Part shown: one piece after another, positions 9,032 through 17,764 of the stretch
Layout of the letters: each line of letters opens with the position of its first letter
Numbering within the stretch: position 1 is the first letter of the stretch
Source of the DNA: Pirellulaceae bacterium
GTDB taxonomy: Bacteria > Planctomycetota > Planctomycetia > Pirellulales > Pirellulaceae
Assembly: GCA_019636385.1 (NCBI GenBank)
Contig: JAHBXT010000004.1
Coordinates: 744,001-808,000 of the forward strand
DNA: 64,000 nucleotides
Direction of reading: 5' to 3'
Notes under the pieces: model-generated
Told to the model about the DNA's origin: nothing
The model's database searches: none
What the model saw: only the letters and a program-made list of their open reading frames with translations
Program-made: the position numbers and the translations under genes

Positions 9032-9709
9032 TTATCGACTGGCCTCATCTTGTCCGAGAACTTTCTTTAGACTTTGCATCTCTAGTCCATGGGATCTTAG
9101 TAGACGCCCAACTCGCTCTGATGACGCTGTATCTGGCGGTAATTTGAGTCGATCGAGTATTTCTCGGACAGGCACTCCCGACTGCCTTGCCACCTCTTCC
9201 AACGTCATGGAGCCATGGATAGATCTTGATTCATTTGCAGGACCCATTTTCTCTTCATCTGCGCTGTCGAGTTGCTGAGTCTCATTTTGAACATCGAGCA
9301 TCTGTGAACGTGGAGCGGACTCTGTAGGCACTACGAGCGGTACTGCGGCCAACAAGGAAAATAAGACTAATCCTGCGATTCCCAACAAGAACTTTATGCC
9401 TGAGGCATCGGGGTGAGTCTTCTTTCCCATGACGCTGGCGATCCATTTCCAATGAAGAACCAAATGAACAGCCAGAACGCCCAGCAAGAATAATGCGATC
9501 CAGTAGTGAATATTGCCCCATGCATGACGGGATAATCCCCAGACAACGGTCACCGGTCGGTGGTTGGCTTCTAATCCTATCCCAACTCCATGCAGTCCAC
9601 CGCTCCCAGGTGGCAATTGATAACGCAACATCAGCCCTGTTGACGCCAGCATGATTAAGCCGAAGTAAGCGGTCGCGTCAACCAATGTGTTCCACGTTGT
9701 TCGAGACAT
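9032..9709 (-). CDS. DUF4405 membrane protein with cytosolic helical tail
   Basis: The start is the ATG at 9709, with AAGGTGG just upstream; the protein is 225 residues. Three hydrophobic helices lie at about residues 10-30, 65-90 and 105-130. Histidines before and within the second segment ('LSRHAWGNIHYW' and 'VHLVLHWKW') resemble the b-type heme ligands of cytochrome b561-like DUF4405 proteins. After residue 160 there is a soluble tail, 'SMTLEEVARQSGVPVREIL', like the small helical domain seen at the end of some membrane redox proteins. The likely role is membrane electron transfer or heme-dependent sensing. It follows a small secreted-looking protein by 37 bases, so the two are probably one operon. 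Confidence 0.7.
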   Translation of the reverse strand: MSRTTWNTLVDATAYFGLIMLASTGLMLRYQLPPGSGGLHGVGIGLEANHRPVTVVWGLSRHAWGNIHYWIALFLLGVLAVHLVLHWKWIASVMGKKTHPDASGIKFLLGIAGLVLFSLLAAVPLVVPTESAPRSQMLDVQNETQQLDSADEEKMGPANESRSIHGSMTLEEVARQSGVPVREILDRLKLPPDTASSERVGRLLRSHGLEMQSLKKVLGQDEASR

Positions 9710-9746
9710 ACCCACCACCTTAATTTAGGCTATTACTACTTGATGA

Positions 9747-10103
9747 TCATGGAATATTCAGATCTAAGGTTACAGTCGAAATGACTTCGGGAGTTACGAT
9801 TGCATTGGCGTACAGACTTGCAAAGTGCTTTACTTTAGGCGTATCAACTTCGAACAGTTCAGCCAGGTATCGGCTTGATAAGGATTGAAACAGCAAACGT
9901 GCCTCGATCCTGTAACGACCGGTTGGCAATTGCAACTTGTAGTCAACCGTAGCGGCTGGCGGCAACTGCTGGTTCGTCTGGGCGAATAAAATGAGCTGCG
10001 ATGAGAACCAAGTTACGTTTGCTATTAGCAGAATGCTTGAACGGGCAATTGTGGTAGCCCAACCACTGCATTGAATAGTAGCTTCCGCCGGTGTTTGATT
10101 CAT
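9747..10103 (-). CDS. Small exported protein, resembling the C-terminus of multiheme cytochrome proteins
   Basis: The second ATG (10103) has AAGGA six bases ahead, so it is preferred; the product is 118 residues. A hydrophobic segment near residues 25-40 could be a signal or anchor. The remainder, 'LPTGRYRIEARLLFQSLSSRY', then 'DTPKVKHFASLYANA', then 'TPEVIST', resembles the last domain of some multiheme cytochrome c proteins, but no C-x2-C-H heme motif is present. It may be a remnant of such a gene or a stand-alone periplasmic partner of the following DUF4405 protein. I am not sure of the family. Confidence 0.45.
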   Translation of the reverse strand: MNQTPAEATIQCSGWATTIARSSILLIANVTWFSSQLILFAQTNQQLPPAATVDYKLQLPTGRYRIEARLLFQSLSSRYLAELFEVDTPKVKHFASLYANAIVTPEVISTVTLDLNIP

Positions 10104-10506
10104 ATTCATTCCTTCAAAGAAGGCCTACTATGACAAACCTGCTTTCGAAGCTTCTGAACCTCTACCTTGACTGTGTTACAAGCCATCCGAACAAATGATA
10201 TCTTAGGCGATTTTTCGCACTTGGCAGCCGCAAAGTGTGCCGAGCTTGACTCGCTAAGCAGTCTCAAGTTGCCAACTTTCTCCCCTGGGTAATGAGTCGT
10301 GCATCGGCGGTAACCATACGACTCGCGGTACAGTCGTTTGAAGGCTAGTCATGGATTCAGGCCATTGTCAGCGAAAACTTGCGCTGGGGCGATTCGTCCC
10401 TTTGATTGATGAATGGAAAATTGACGCTAACGCCAATCCCCTCACCATCAGCAGGGCCACGGTTAACTTTCGCCAACTACCACTGTCGTTTAGGCATATT
10501 TGGGAA
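10104..10506. other. Intergenic region, nothing recognised
   Basis: About 400 bases between two leftward genes. It should carry the promoter of the 10103 gene and the end of the LarA-like transcript. I see no gene, repeat or clear terminator. Confidence 0.4.
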
Positions 10507-11820
10507 TTAGCCCGCGTTTGGTAATGCTGCTGCACGTTGGCTGAGTTTATCTCGAGTCGCCCACAGCCCAGCAGAAGGGGTGCTTATGTAGTAGACTACT
10601 TCGCCGTCCGGCATGGTGTTCCAGCCTTCACGCATCCGCTGGGCATCATAACGAGCGGCTGCTTGTGAAAGATCTGCATAAGCATAGCCAACTTGTTCGA
10701 CTTCAGTGCGAGACAATTTGCCTGGCGCATAACGGATGGTGAATCTTCCGTCGCTGGTACCATGGATCAGGTGCGCTGTCCCATGGCCAATGTCCTGCAT
10801 GTCCGTATTCTGCTTGTAGAGATCCAGTATTTCCAGTCGAGGGCGATAGCCGTACTTGCGAATGAGCGCATCGACTTCAGGCTGTTCGCCGAACCGCTCA
10901 ACCCCCGGGGCGATGATCAGGAGTTCGCCACCGTCAGCCATTGCCATTCTCGTACGGTAGACAGCTTTGTTCGCGACCCATGTTGCTCGAAACTCATCCT
11001 CTTGCATCACCGCGACGATCTTCTTGACTGGCTCATCAAAGACCGTAATGTTCTGCTGCTGACTGGCACGCGCCGCCATCAGATATGTTTCCAAATCATC
11101 GCCCACGTACACGCCAGTATGAACCAGCTGATTCTGGGCATCGCGCGCCATAACCACTTGCAGATAGACATCGGGCAGTCGCGAAAGGAACTGGTCTTCA
11201 GCCCAGTTGTAACAAGCTCGCAGTGGTGTGATCAATTTGCCAAGATTGTTTTCAATGCCATAAACGCCGGCCGCCATATGCGAAGCGCAAATGGTTTCCT
11301 TGCCTCCCAGCCCAATGAAATAGTTTTTGTTGTGATTTGCAAATCCCAGAACTTCATGCGGCACAACGTGTCCAACATTGACAATCAGATCCCATGGCTC
11401 CTTGACAGTCATGGTATTGAGATCGACTGGTATGTCCCAATCCGCGATGCCGCTTGTCGTTTCAGCAACTAGCTGCCCTGGAATCACGCCAACACGGGTG
11501 ACCCCGCCACGCCAATCATGTGCGTGAATGCGTTGGTTGGGGATTGAACCAAACATCCATTTATTTTCAGCGTGTGTGTGAGGAATATGTTGACCCAGCG
11601 TCGGGATTACATGCGTGTCGCAGCTCTGGGGTAATAAGTTGTAGATCGTTTCGGTTATCCAACCCGCTCCGCTATGCGCGCGAGTCAAATCTGGCGGTAG
11701 CAACAATACGCGCCGGAACTCACATCCCAGCCGGGCCTGTGCTTCGTCGAGCATCCTTTGGCAAATCAGTTCGATTTCTTGCCGTGAAATGAACGACGAC
11801 TCTGAGTGAAACCAAGGCAT
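10507..11820 (-). CDS. LarA-like nickel-pincer enzyme (DUF2088 family racemase/epimerase)
   Basis: The 437-residue protein matches the lactate racemase LarA family in length and layout. His155, Lys165 and His181 have the same spacing (10 and 16) as His174, Lys184 and His200 of Lactobacillus LarA. There the Lys carries the nickel-pincer nucleotide and His200 binds nickel. The N-terminal part has 'LLLPPDLTRAHSGAGWIT' (the nucleotide- and metal-site entry loop) and 'GQHIPHTHAE'. LarA homologs racemise or epimerise many 2-hydroxy acids, so the substrate is open. Cofactor genes larB, larC and larE are not in the window and must be elsewhere if the enzyme is active. It is a single leftward gene. 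Confidence 0.85.
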   Translation of the reverse strand: MPWFHSESSFISRQEIELICQRMLDEAQARLGCEFRRVLLLPPDLTRAHSGAGWITETIYNLLPQSCDTHVIPTLGQHIPHTHAENKWMFGSIPNQRIHAHDWRGGVTRVGVIPGQLVAETTSGIADWDIPVDLNTMTVKEPWDLIVNVGHVVPHEVLGFANHNKNYFIGLGGKETICASHMAAGVYGIENNLGKLITPLRACYNWAEDQFLSRLPDVYLQVVMARDAQNQLVHTGVYVGDDLETYLMAARASQQQNITVFDEPVKKIVAVMQEDEFRATWVANKAVYRTRMAMADGGELLIIAPGVERFGEQPEVDALIRKYGYRPRLEILDLYKQNTDMQDIGHGTAHLIHGTSDGRFTIRYAPGKLSRTEVEQVGYAYADLSQAAARYDAQRMREGWNTMPDGEVVYYISTPSAGLWATRDKLSQRAAALPNAG

Positions 11821-12176
11821 ATCAAAAAATCCTTCGCCTGCGCGGCGCTGAAAAAGTACGAATTGCAGTCATCGGGTCGGTGGAGATGAAATTGGTTTGA
11901 ATTGATGATCTGCAGATCTACAGAATAACCCGGAGAGCGCATGCGCGTTAGAGCAATTGAAAAGTTACTCAATCTCGGCCCTGCTTGGCGGCGGCTAGTC
12001 ACGGACTGATTGCGCGGCGACTGATTTGAAAGAGTTCCTCTTATCGCTTACCAAATACTGCATCGCGTTGATGTATTTCACAATCGATCCTGGCAGGCTT
12101 TATAGGTAGGATGCTGGCTGCTAGACCTGCGAAACCTCAAGCAGTGCTCGTAGAGTCGCCAGGGGCAGCAGATGTG
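11821..12176. other. Intergenic region, nothing recognised
   Basis: About 356 bases between the LarA-like gene start and the end of the pirin gene, both leftward. It should contain the LarA-like gene promoter. One short frame (11766-12002) overlaps the gene start and has no support. Confidence 0.4.
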
Positions 12177-13064
12177 CTATGAGAGACGCCCCATGCGGCC
12201 GGATTGGTAGTCCTGGATAGCGTCACGGATTTGGTCTCGTGTATTCATCACGAACGGGCCCTGGCCAACAACGGGTTCATTCAGCGGCAGACCTGTGAGA
12301 ACCAGCAGCCGAGTCGGTAGGAATACTCGGAGAGGGACGGTGCTGCCGATGGGATCGAAAAGTGCCAGCTCGCCGCTACTGACGCGGGCGTCGGCAGCCT
12401 GGAGATCACCAGATTGTACGACGGCCAAAGCCGTATGGCCTGGTACCAGTGGCAGATCAATTGTTACGTCTTCAGCAAGCTGCAAATCCCAGACGTTGAT
12501 CGGTGTGAACGTGCTGGCCGGACCACGGGCACCGCAAAGGTCCCCGGCAATGACTCGCGCTGAGCCGCCGCGATGTGGCAATTCAATCTTGGGAATCTGA
12601 GCATCGAGAATACTCTGGTACTTGGGTGCCGTGAGCTTGTCCTTAGCGGGCAAGTTGACCCACAATTGAACCATTTCTAACACACCACCGTCGCGAGCAA
12701 ATCGCTGGCTATGGAATTCTTCATGGACCACTCCGCCCCCTGCCGTCATCCATTGAACGTCGCCTGGCCCGATGGTGCCATGGCTACCTGTCGAATCGCC
12801 ATGTTCCAGTTCGCCTTGATACACAATCGTGACCGTCTCAAATCCGCGATGTGGGTGCTCACCCACTCCGCGTTTGGCTTCTGACGGGGCGAAGCGGTAC
12901 GGCCCGGCGTAGTCCAGTAGCAAAAACGGATCGAAGTCGGTCCCGTGGTGGTACGAAAACAGGCTACGGACGGGAAAGCCGTCTCCGACCCAGTGTTGTG
13001 GAACATTGCGAATGATGCGTTTCACTCGACTCACGGTGACCTCATTTTTTGCAGCTTGATTCAC
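12177..13064 (-). CDS. Pirin family protein (bicupin)
   Basis: The 295-residue protein has the pirin N-terminal cupin with all four metal ligands: His70 and His72 in 'GEHPHRGFETVTIVYQG', and His114 and Glu116 in 'GGGVVHEEFHS'. The second cupin follows from about residue 160. Bacterial pirins can act as quercetin 2,3-dioxygenases or redox-sensing regulators. The start is a GTG at 13064 that overlaps the wrbA stop (GTGA), so translation is coupled to wrbA. Pairing with an FMN quinone reductase suggests a role in handling quinones, flavonoids or redox stress. Confidence 0.9.
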   Translation of the reverse strand: MNQAAKNEVTVSRVKRIIRNVPQHWVGDGFPVRSLFSYHHGTDFDPFLLLDYAGPYRFAPSEAKRGVGEHPHRGFETVTIVYQGELEHGDSTGSHGTIGPGDVQWMTAGGGVVHEEFHSQRFARDGGVLEMVQLWVNLPAKDKLTAPKYQSILDAQIPKIELPHRGGSARVIAGDLCGARGPASTFTPINVWDLQLAEDVTIDLPLVPGHTALAVVQSGDLQAADARVSSGELALFDPIGSTVPLRVFLPTRLLVLTGLPLNEPVVGQGPFVMNTRDQIRDAIQDYQSGRMGRLS

Positions 13065-13666
13065 GTTGTGGCAGTCAGTCGACGGGTAACGTCAGCTACG
13101 TGTCGGCCTTGGAAGCGGGCTTGCGCGAGTTCTTTCTCAGATGGCATTCGCGAGCCATCGGCTCCGGCTATCGTTGCAGCACCCCAAGGCGAACCGCCTT
13201 TGACCTCAGTGATGTCGGCCAGCTCCTTACAGGCGTAAGGCAGTCCGACGTAGATCATGCCGTGATGCATCAGCGTTGTGACAAAGCTGATGATCGTGCT
13301 TTCATTGCCACCGCCAGTACCGGTGCTCGCGAACACGCTGCCGACTTTACCCACCAGCCCGCCTTGCATCCACAACCCGCCGGTTTGATCAAGAAAATTC
13401 CGCATCTGTGCGGCCATATTGCCAAATCGCGTTGGTGTACCGAAAAGAATTGCGTCGTACTGGCCCAACTCTTTGGGTGAAGCGATCTCAGCAGACTGAT
13501 CCAGCTTCACGCCAGCATTGCGGGCTACGTCATCGGGCATCGTTTCTGGGACGCGTTTCACGACAACCTCTACGCCGGTCACTGAGCGTGCTCCCTCGGC
13601 CACAGCCTGAGCAAGTGTCTCGACGTGGCCGTAACTTGAGTAATACAAAACAAGCAGTTTAGGCAT
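13061..13666 (-). CDS. wrbA: NAD(P)H:quinone oxidoreductase, WrbA type
   Basis: The 201-residue flavodoxin-like protein begins with the FMN phosphate loop 'YYSSYGHVETLAQAV'. It contains 'LFGTPTRFGNMAAQMRNFLDQTGGLW' and 'FASTGTGGGNE', both WrbA signatures. WrbA forms a tetramer and reduces quinones by two electrons, avoiding semiquinone radicals. The length is normal for the family. The stop overlaps the pirin GTG start by four bases. A decayed isochorismatase-family gene lies just upstream on the same strand, so this was once a three-gene set. Confidence 0.92.
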   Translation of the reverse strand: MPKLLVLYYSSYGHVETLAQAVAEGARSVTGVEVVVKRVPETMPDDVARNAGVKLDQSAEIASPKELGQYDAILFGTPTRFGNMAAQMRNFLDQTGGLWMQGGLVGKVGSVFASTGTGGGNESTIISFVTTLMHHGMIYVGLPYACKELADITEVKGGSPWGAATIAGADGSRMPSEKELAQARFQGRHVADVTRRLTATT

Positions 13667-13722
13667 GTGACTCTCTCCATATTGCAGGGAATGTTAAAAT
13701 TTCGACTAGTACCGCCAATGGC

Positions 13723-13945
13723 TCAGCGGGAAGCATTGTAGCTGGTGAGTAAATTGTGGTAGGCAGGCAAATAGTTGGCAAACCGGGTGGGCAGCTGGAA
13801 ATACCTTGCGGCGTCAGCGAGGGCGCGCACATTGTTTTTGAAGTCAACCGGCGAGAAGTCGTCGACGATGTTACACCACCCGTTTGATGATCTATTAACA
13901 GTCCGGCAGCGTCATTCGTTTCTAGTCGGCGGTAAGTTAAGCTTT
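13723..13945 (-). pseudogene. Isochorismatase-family hydrolase remnant
   Basis: On the minus strand 'NDAAGLLIDHQTGG' (the family N-terminus with its catalytic Asp) is followed, after a frame change near 13868, by 'NIVDDFSPVDFKNNVRAL' and 'ADAARYFQLPT' in another frame. That frame stops at 13723-13725 soon after, and the catalytic Lys/Cys half of the protein is absent. Intact members are about 180-220 residues. The remnant lies about 57 bases upstream of wrbA. Such hydrolases often sit beside quinone reductases and pirins. Confidence 0.75.
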
Positions 13946-14497
13946 GGACCGTCAAAAGCCTCCTTGGGGTGTTTGGGACAGGATTGACGACCCGGTACAC
14001 TAGATAACCATTGTCGAGCTGACTGCCCAAGAATCAAGTATGGGCGTTTTTGTAACCGAGTATCCTCAGTGATACCAAGAAGATCTCGTGGCCAAGCAGC
14101 GCAAGAATGACTGCCAGCACGTTGGTTGTCCGGTGGAAACCACGCTGGAGGCTTGAGCATTCATCGAGTCCGCCCCTGTTCCGCCGTACTACTAAAAGTC
14201 CTCGTTGCTATGCTCTACACGGCTGCCTTCACTGCAGTCTTTCTCCAAGCGCTGGTTGGACAATCGCTATTGGCAGGCTAAGGCCAACGGCGTTTGAGTG
14301 CTCGCCTGGCCAGACGGTGTAGCTGCCATGATTGTGGTGATTGGCGACTCCGAGCTACACTTCTGCTGTGTCGATGGCTAGTAGTCAGACTCACAGGTTA
14401 CGGAGCATTTTAGGCCTCAACGAAAGACGGCGTTTCCATGTACAATGGTGCCGCCTGCGGTAAAGTGCTGGGGCTAACAGGTTTAGGAGTGTAACAC
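13946..14497. other. Intergenic region, possible further gene debris
   Basis: No intact gene is seen. On the minus strand about 14060-14140 one frame reads 'TTNVLAVILALLGHEIFLV' then 'LRILGY' before a stop. It resembles the tail of a membrane protein, but I do not recognise the family. The right end holds the promoter of the acyl-CoA dehydrogenase operon, and TTTAGGAG precedes its GTG start. Confidence 0.35.
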
Positions 14498-15706
14498 GTG
14501 GACTTTCAACATTCAGAAAAATCTCGCGACTTTCTGGCGCGGGTTCAGGCGTTTATGGAGCAGCATATCGATCCGATCGAGGCGGATTACCATCGTCAGC
14601 TTCAGAGCTTAGAAAATAAGTGGGTAGTGCTGCCAATCATCGACCAGCTCAAGGCGCGAGCGCGGGCGGAGGGGCTGTGGAACATGTTTCTGCCCGACCC
14701 ACAACTGGGTGCTGGATTATCGGTGACCGAGTACGCTCCGGTCGCTGAGGCCACGGGGCGGTCGTCGATAGCTCCCGAGATTTTCAACTGCAACGCACCC
14801 GATACCGGCAACATGGAGGTGTTGTACCACTACGGCAGCCAACAACAAAAGGATCAGTGGTTAAAGCCGTTGTTAGCCGGCGAAATTCGTTCAGCATTTT
14901 GCATGACCGAGCCGGATGTGGCGTCAAGCGATGCGACGAACATGGCGGCTACGGCTACGATCGAAGGCGACGAAGTGGTGGTCAATGGTCGCAAGTGGTG
15001 GAGTACCGGAGCGGGTCACCCGCGCTGTAAGATTCTAATCTTCATGGGCCTGACCAACCCGGCGGCTCATCGTCATGCGCAACATTCGATGGTTCTGGTT
15101 CCTATGGACTCGCCTGGTGTTCGTGTCGTGCGGCCGCTGTCAGCAATGAACATGCGCGACGAACCTTTTGGGCACTGCGAAGTCGACTTTGACAACGTTC
15201 GATTGCCCAAGAGCGCCATCATCGCCGGCCCCGGTCGCGGATTCGAGATTGCTCAAGGCCGACTTGGTCCGGGTCGAATTCATCACTGCATGAGATTGCT
15301 GGGCCTGGCGGAAATGGCGCTGAAATTGATGTGCCAGCGATCGCTCAACCGAGTGGCTTTTGGCAAGCCGTTGGCCAATCTGGGTGGCAATCGCGAGCGA
15401 ATCGCCGACGCGCGCATCATGATCGAACAGGCGCGATTGCTCGTCCTGAAGGCGGCCTGGATGATCGATCATAAGGGAGTATTTGCGGCGATGAGCGAGA
15501 TATCGCAGATTAAAGTCGTGTGTCCCAATGTGGCTCAGACGGTCATCGACATGGCCATTCAGATGCACGGCGGTGCCGGAGTGTGCAACGATTTCCCGTT
15601 GGCCGCCGCCTGGACAGCCGCACGCACCCTGCGACTTGCCGATGGCCCTGACGAGGTGCATCGCGGACTGGTCGCCAGGTTCGAGCTGGCAAAATACAAG
15701 TCTTGA
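14498..15706 (+). CDS. Acyl-CoA dehydrogenase
   Basis: The 402-residue protein has the three-part acyl-CoA dehydrogenase fold: an N-terminal helical domain, a middle domain with 'FCMTEPDVASSDATNM' and 'KWWSTGAG', and a C-terminal domain with 'RVAFGKPLA' and 'QMHGGAGV'. The middle-domain motifs bind FAD and substrate; the family resembles human ACAD10/11. The start is a GTG with AGGAG nine bases upstream. The next gene, a phosphotransferase, begins 22 bases later. That pairing copies the kinase-dehydrogenase fusion of ACAD10/11, which degrades 4-hydroxy acids by way of 4-phosphoryl-CoA intermediates. A role in 4-hydroxy acid or branched acyl-CoA catabolism is therefore inferred. Confidence 0.93.
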   Translation: MDFQHSEKSRDFLARVQAFMEQHIDPIEADYHRQLQSLENKWVVLPIIDQLKARARAEGLWNMFLPDPQLGAGLSVTEYAPVAEATGRSSIAPEIFNCNAPDTGNMEVLYHYGSQQQKDQWLKPLLAGEIRSAFCMTEPDVASSDATNMAATATIEGDEVVVNGRKWWSTGAGHPRCKILIFMGLTNPAAHRHAQHSMVLVPMDSPGVRVVRPLSAMNMRDEPFGHCEVDFDNVRLPKSAIIAGPGRGFEIAQGRLGPGRIHHCMRLLGLAEMALKLMCQRSLNRVAFGKPLANLGGNRERIADARIMIEQARLLVLKAAWMIDHKGVFAAMSEISQIKVVCPNVAQTVIDMAIQMHGGAGVCNDFPLAAAWTAARTLRLADGPDEVHRGLVARFELAKYKS

Positions 15707-15728
15707 GCCACACAGTCGAGGAACCAAG

Positions 15729-16799
15729 ATGGCTGCCGACGAAAAACTGCTGGACCGTCCGCGCGATGTGCGCTCGGGTGAAGAACTGGATGTGGCTGCC
15801 GTCGATGCTTGGCTAAAATCCAGAGTCGATTGCCTAGACGGACTCCCGCAAGTTAGACAATTCTCTGGTGGCGCATCGAACCTGACCTATTTGCTCACCT
15901 ATCCACAGCGCGAACTGATACTCCGCCGTCCGCCTTTTGGTCATAAGGCCAAGAGCGCTCACGACATGGTGCGCGAGTATCGAATACAAGCCGGGCTGAA
16001 GCCGGTCTATCCGACGGTGCCCACGATGGTGGCCCTGTGTCAAGACGCTGAAGTTATGGGCTGTGACTTCTATGTCATGGATCGCATCCGAGGAATTATT
16101 CCTCGGGCCAACTTGCCCCGGGGATTGTCATTGACCGCCCCGCAAACGCGCCGCATGTGCCAGGGCGTGATCGACAAACTGATCGAGCTACATCAAGTCG
16201 ATTATCAGGCAGCGGGGCTGGAAAGTCTGGGCAAGGGTGCTGGGTACGTCAAGCGACAAATCGAGGGCTGGACCGAGCGGTACGGTAAGTCGAAAACGTG
16301 GAACGTGCCGGCATGGGCCAGCACCATGGACTGGCTGAGCAAAAACATGCCAGAAGATGTGGGCACGGTTGTGATTCACAATGATTATCGGTTTGACAAT
16401 GTGGTGTTGGACGCAGATGATCCGCAACGAGTTGTTGGCGTGCTGGACTGGGAGATGGCCACACTAGGTGATCCGCTGATGGACCTGGGCAACACCCTGG
16501 CTTATTGGGTTGAAGCAACGGACGATCGCTTCCATCAACTGATTCGACGTCAGCCGACGCATCTGCCCGGCATGTTCACGCGGCGCGAGATGGTCGATTA
16601 TTACTGCCAGCGCATGCAGTTGCGACTGGACAACTGGACTTTCTACGAGGTGTACGGGCTCTTCCGCTTGGCGGTTATTCTGCAGCAAATTTACTATCGC
16701 TACCACCATCGGCAAACTCGCAATCCAGCCTTTCGACGTTTCTGGCTGTTCAATCACTATCTGCATTGGCGCTGCAAGCGCGCTATCCGAAAGCACTGA
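15729..16799 (+). CDS. Phosphotransferase family protein (APH/choline kinase fold, ACAD10/11 type)
   Basis: The start is the ATG at 15729; longer frames run back into the dehydrogenase. The 356-residue protein has the APH-type kinase motifs: 'FSGGASNLTYLL' (nucleotide loop), 'VIHNDYRFDNVVLD' (catalytic loop with Asp and Asn) and 'GVLDWEMATLGDPLMDLG' (metal-binding Asp). These correspond to the N-terminal kinase domain of ACAD10/11, which phosphorylates 4-hydroxyacyl-CoA. Its position between an acyl-CoA dehydrogenase and a histidine phosphatase supports a shared acyl-CoA pathway. It overlaps the next start codon by one base (TGATG). Confidence 0.88.
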   Translation: MAADEKLLDRPRDVRSGEELDVAAVDAWLKSRVDCLDGLPQVRQFSGGASNLTYLLTYPQRELILRRPPFGHKAKSAHDMVREYRIQAGLKPVYPTVPTMVALCQDAEVMGCDFYVMDRIRGIIPRANLPRGLSLTAPQTRRMCQGVIDKLIELHQVDYQAAGLESLGKGAGYVKRQIEGWTERYGKSKTWNVPAWASTMDWLSKNMPEDVGTVVIHNDYRFDNVVLDADDPQRVVGVLDWEMATLGDPLMDLGNTLAYWVEATDDRFHQLIRRQPTHLPGMFTRREMVDYYCQRMQLRLDNWTFYEVYGLFRLAVILQQIYYRYHHRQTRNPAFRRFWLFNHYLHWRCKRAIRKH

Positions 16800-17482
16800 T
16801 GGCCGTTATCTATCTCATTCGTCATGGGCAAGCGTCGTGGGGCCAGCAGGACTACGACCAGTTGTCTGAGCTGGGCATCCAGCAAGCAGGCATGTTGGGG
16901 CAGGTGCTTCGCCAAAGGATTGGCCGACCCGATGCGGTGATATCCGGAGCCATGCGCCGCCATCGACAAACGGCTGAGCATGCACTGGCCGCCATGGAGT
17001 TGCAAACGGACTGGCACGAAGACGCGCGCTGGAACGAATACGATCATCAGCAATTGCTGGAGCGGATCAATCCTCGGTACAACGACCCGGCGTTGCTCAA
17101 GCTGGATATGGCCCGCGAGGCTCATCCACGTCAAAAGTTTCAAGATGTCTTCGACCAGGCTCTCTTGCGTTGGCTGAGCGGCCAGTACGATGCCGAGTAT
17201 GCCGAGAGCTGGCCAGCGTTCAAAGCTCGAATCGGAGCCGCGTTGGAACATGCCTTGAGCCACGAGGGGACCACGCTGGTGTTTACCTCGGGCGGCGCCA
17301 TTGGGGCCGCCGTTAGGCAGTTATGGAATTTGCCGGATGAAAGCTGGCTACACGTCAATCGCGTCATTGCCAACGCCGCCATTACCAAAATTGTGCGCGG
17401 CAAACGCGGCATTCATTTGTCCACCTTCAACGAACACAACCACTTTGAAGGCGATGATCGTCGCTGGCTGACGTATCGCTAA
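16799..17482 (+). CDS. Histidine phosphatase family protein
   Basis: The start is the ATG at 16799, overlapping the preceding stop. The 227-residue protein opens with 'VIYLIRHGQASWG', the phosphoglycerate-mutase-type RHG motif with the phosphorylated His. The second catalytic region is 'VFTSGGAIGAAV'; the usual His there is replaced by 'GGA', which occurs in some members. It is the third gene of the operon, after the acyl-CoA dehydrogenase and the phosphotransferase. It may remove phosphate from a pathway intermediate or a dead-end product; the substrate is unknown. Confidence 0.85.
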   Translation: MAVIYLIRHGQASWGQQDYDQLSELGIQQAGMLGQVLRQRIGRPDAVISGAMRRHRQTAEHALAAMELQTDWHEDARWNEYDHQQLLERINPRYNDPALLKLDMAREAHPRQKFQDVFDQALLRWLSGQYDAEYAESWPAFKARIGAALEHALSHEGTTLVFTSGGAIGAAVRQLWNLPDESWLHVNRVIANAAITKIVRGKRGIHLSTFNEHNHFEGDDRRWLTYR

Positions 17483-17764
17483 GACCTGCTGGAAACAACC
17501 AAACTATTTTCGGCATTCGAGCCAGACAATTCAATGTAGACGCAGGCCGGGGTGCATGTGCACAGAGCAACGATCGAGGATCAAAAGGCGCCCCTGGAAT
17601 GGCTATTGCGAAAATTCCAGTCGGTCGCTGGAACTGAATTGCCATGGCCATAACCTAGCGTTAAGTACCCCATAGCCAGTTAGTAAACAGATACGACAAG
17701 CAGGAAGTCCGCCGGACGAGCGACTTACAAAACGTCAGTAGTATCTTGAATTCAGCCAACGCCA

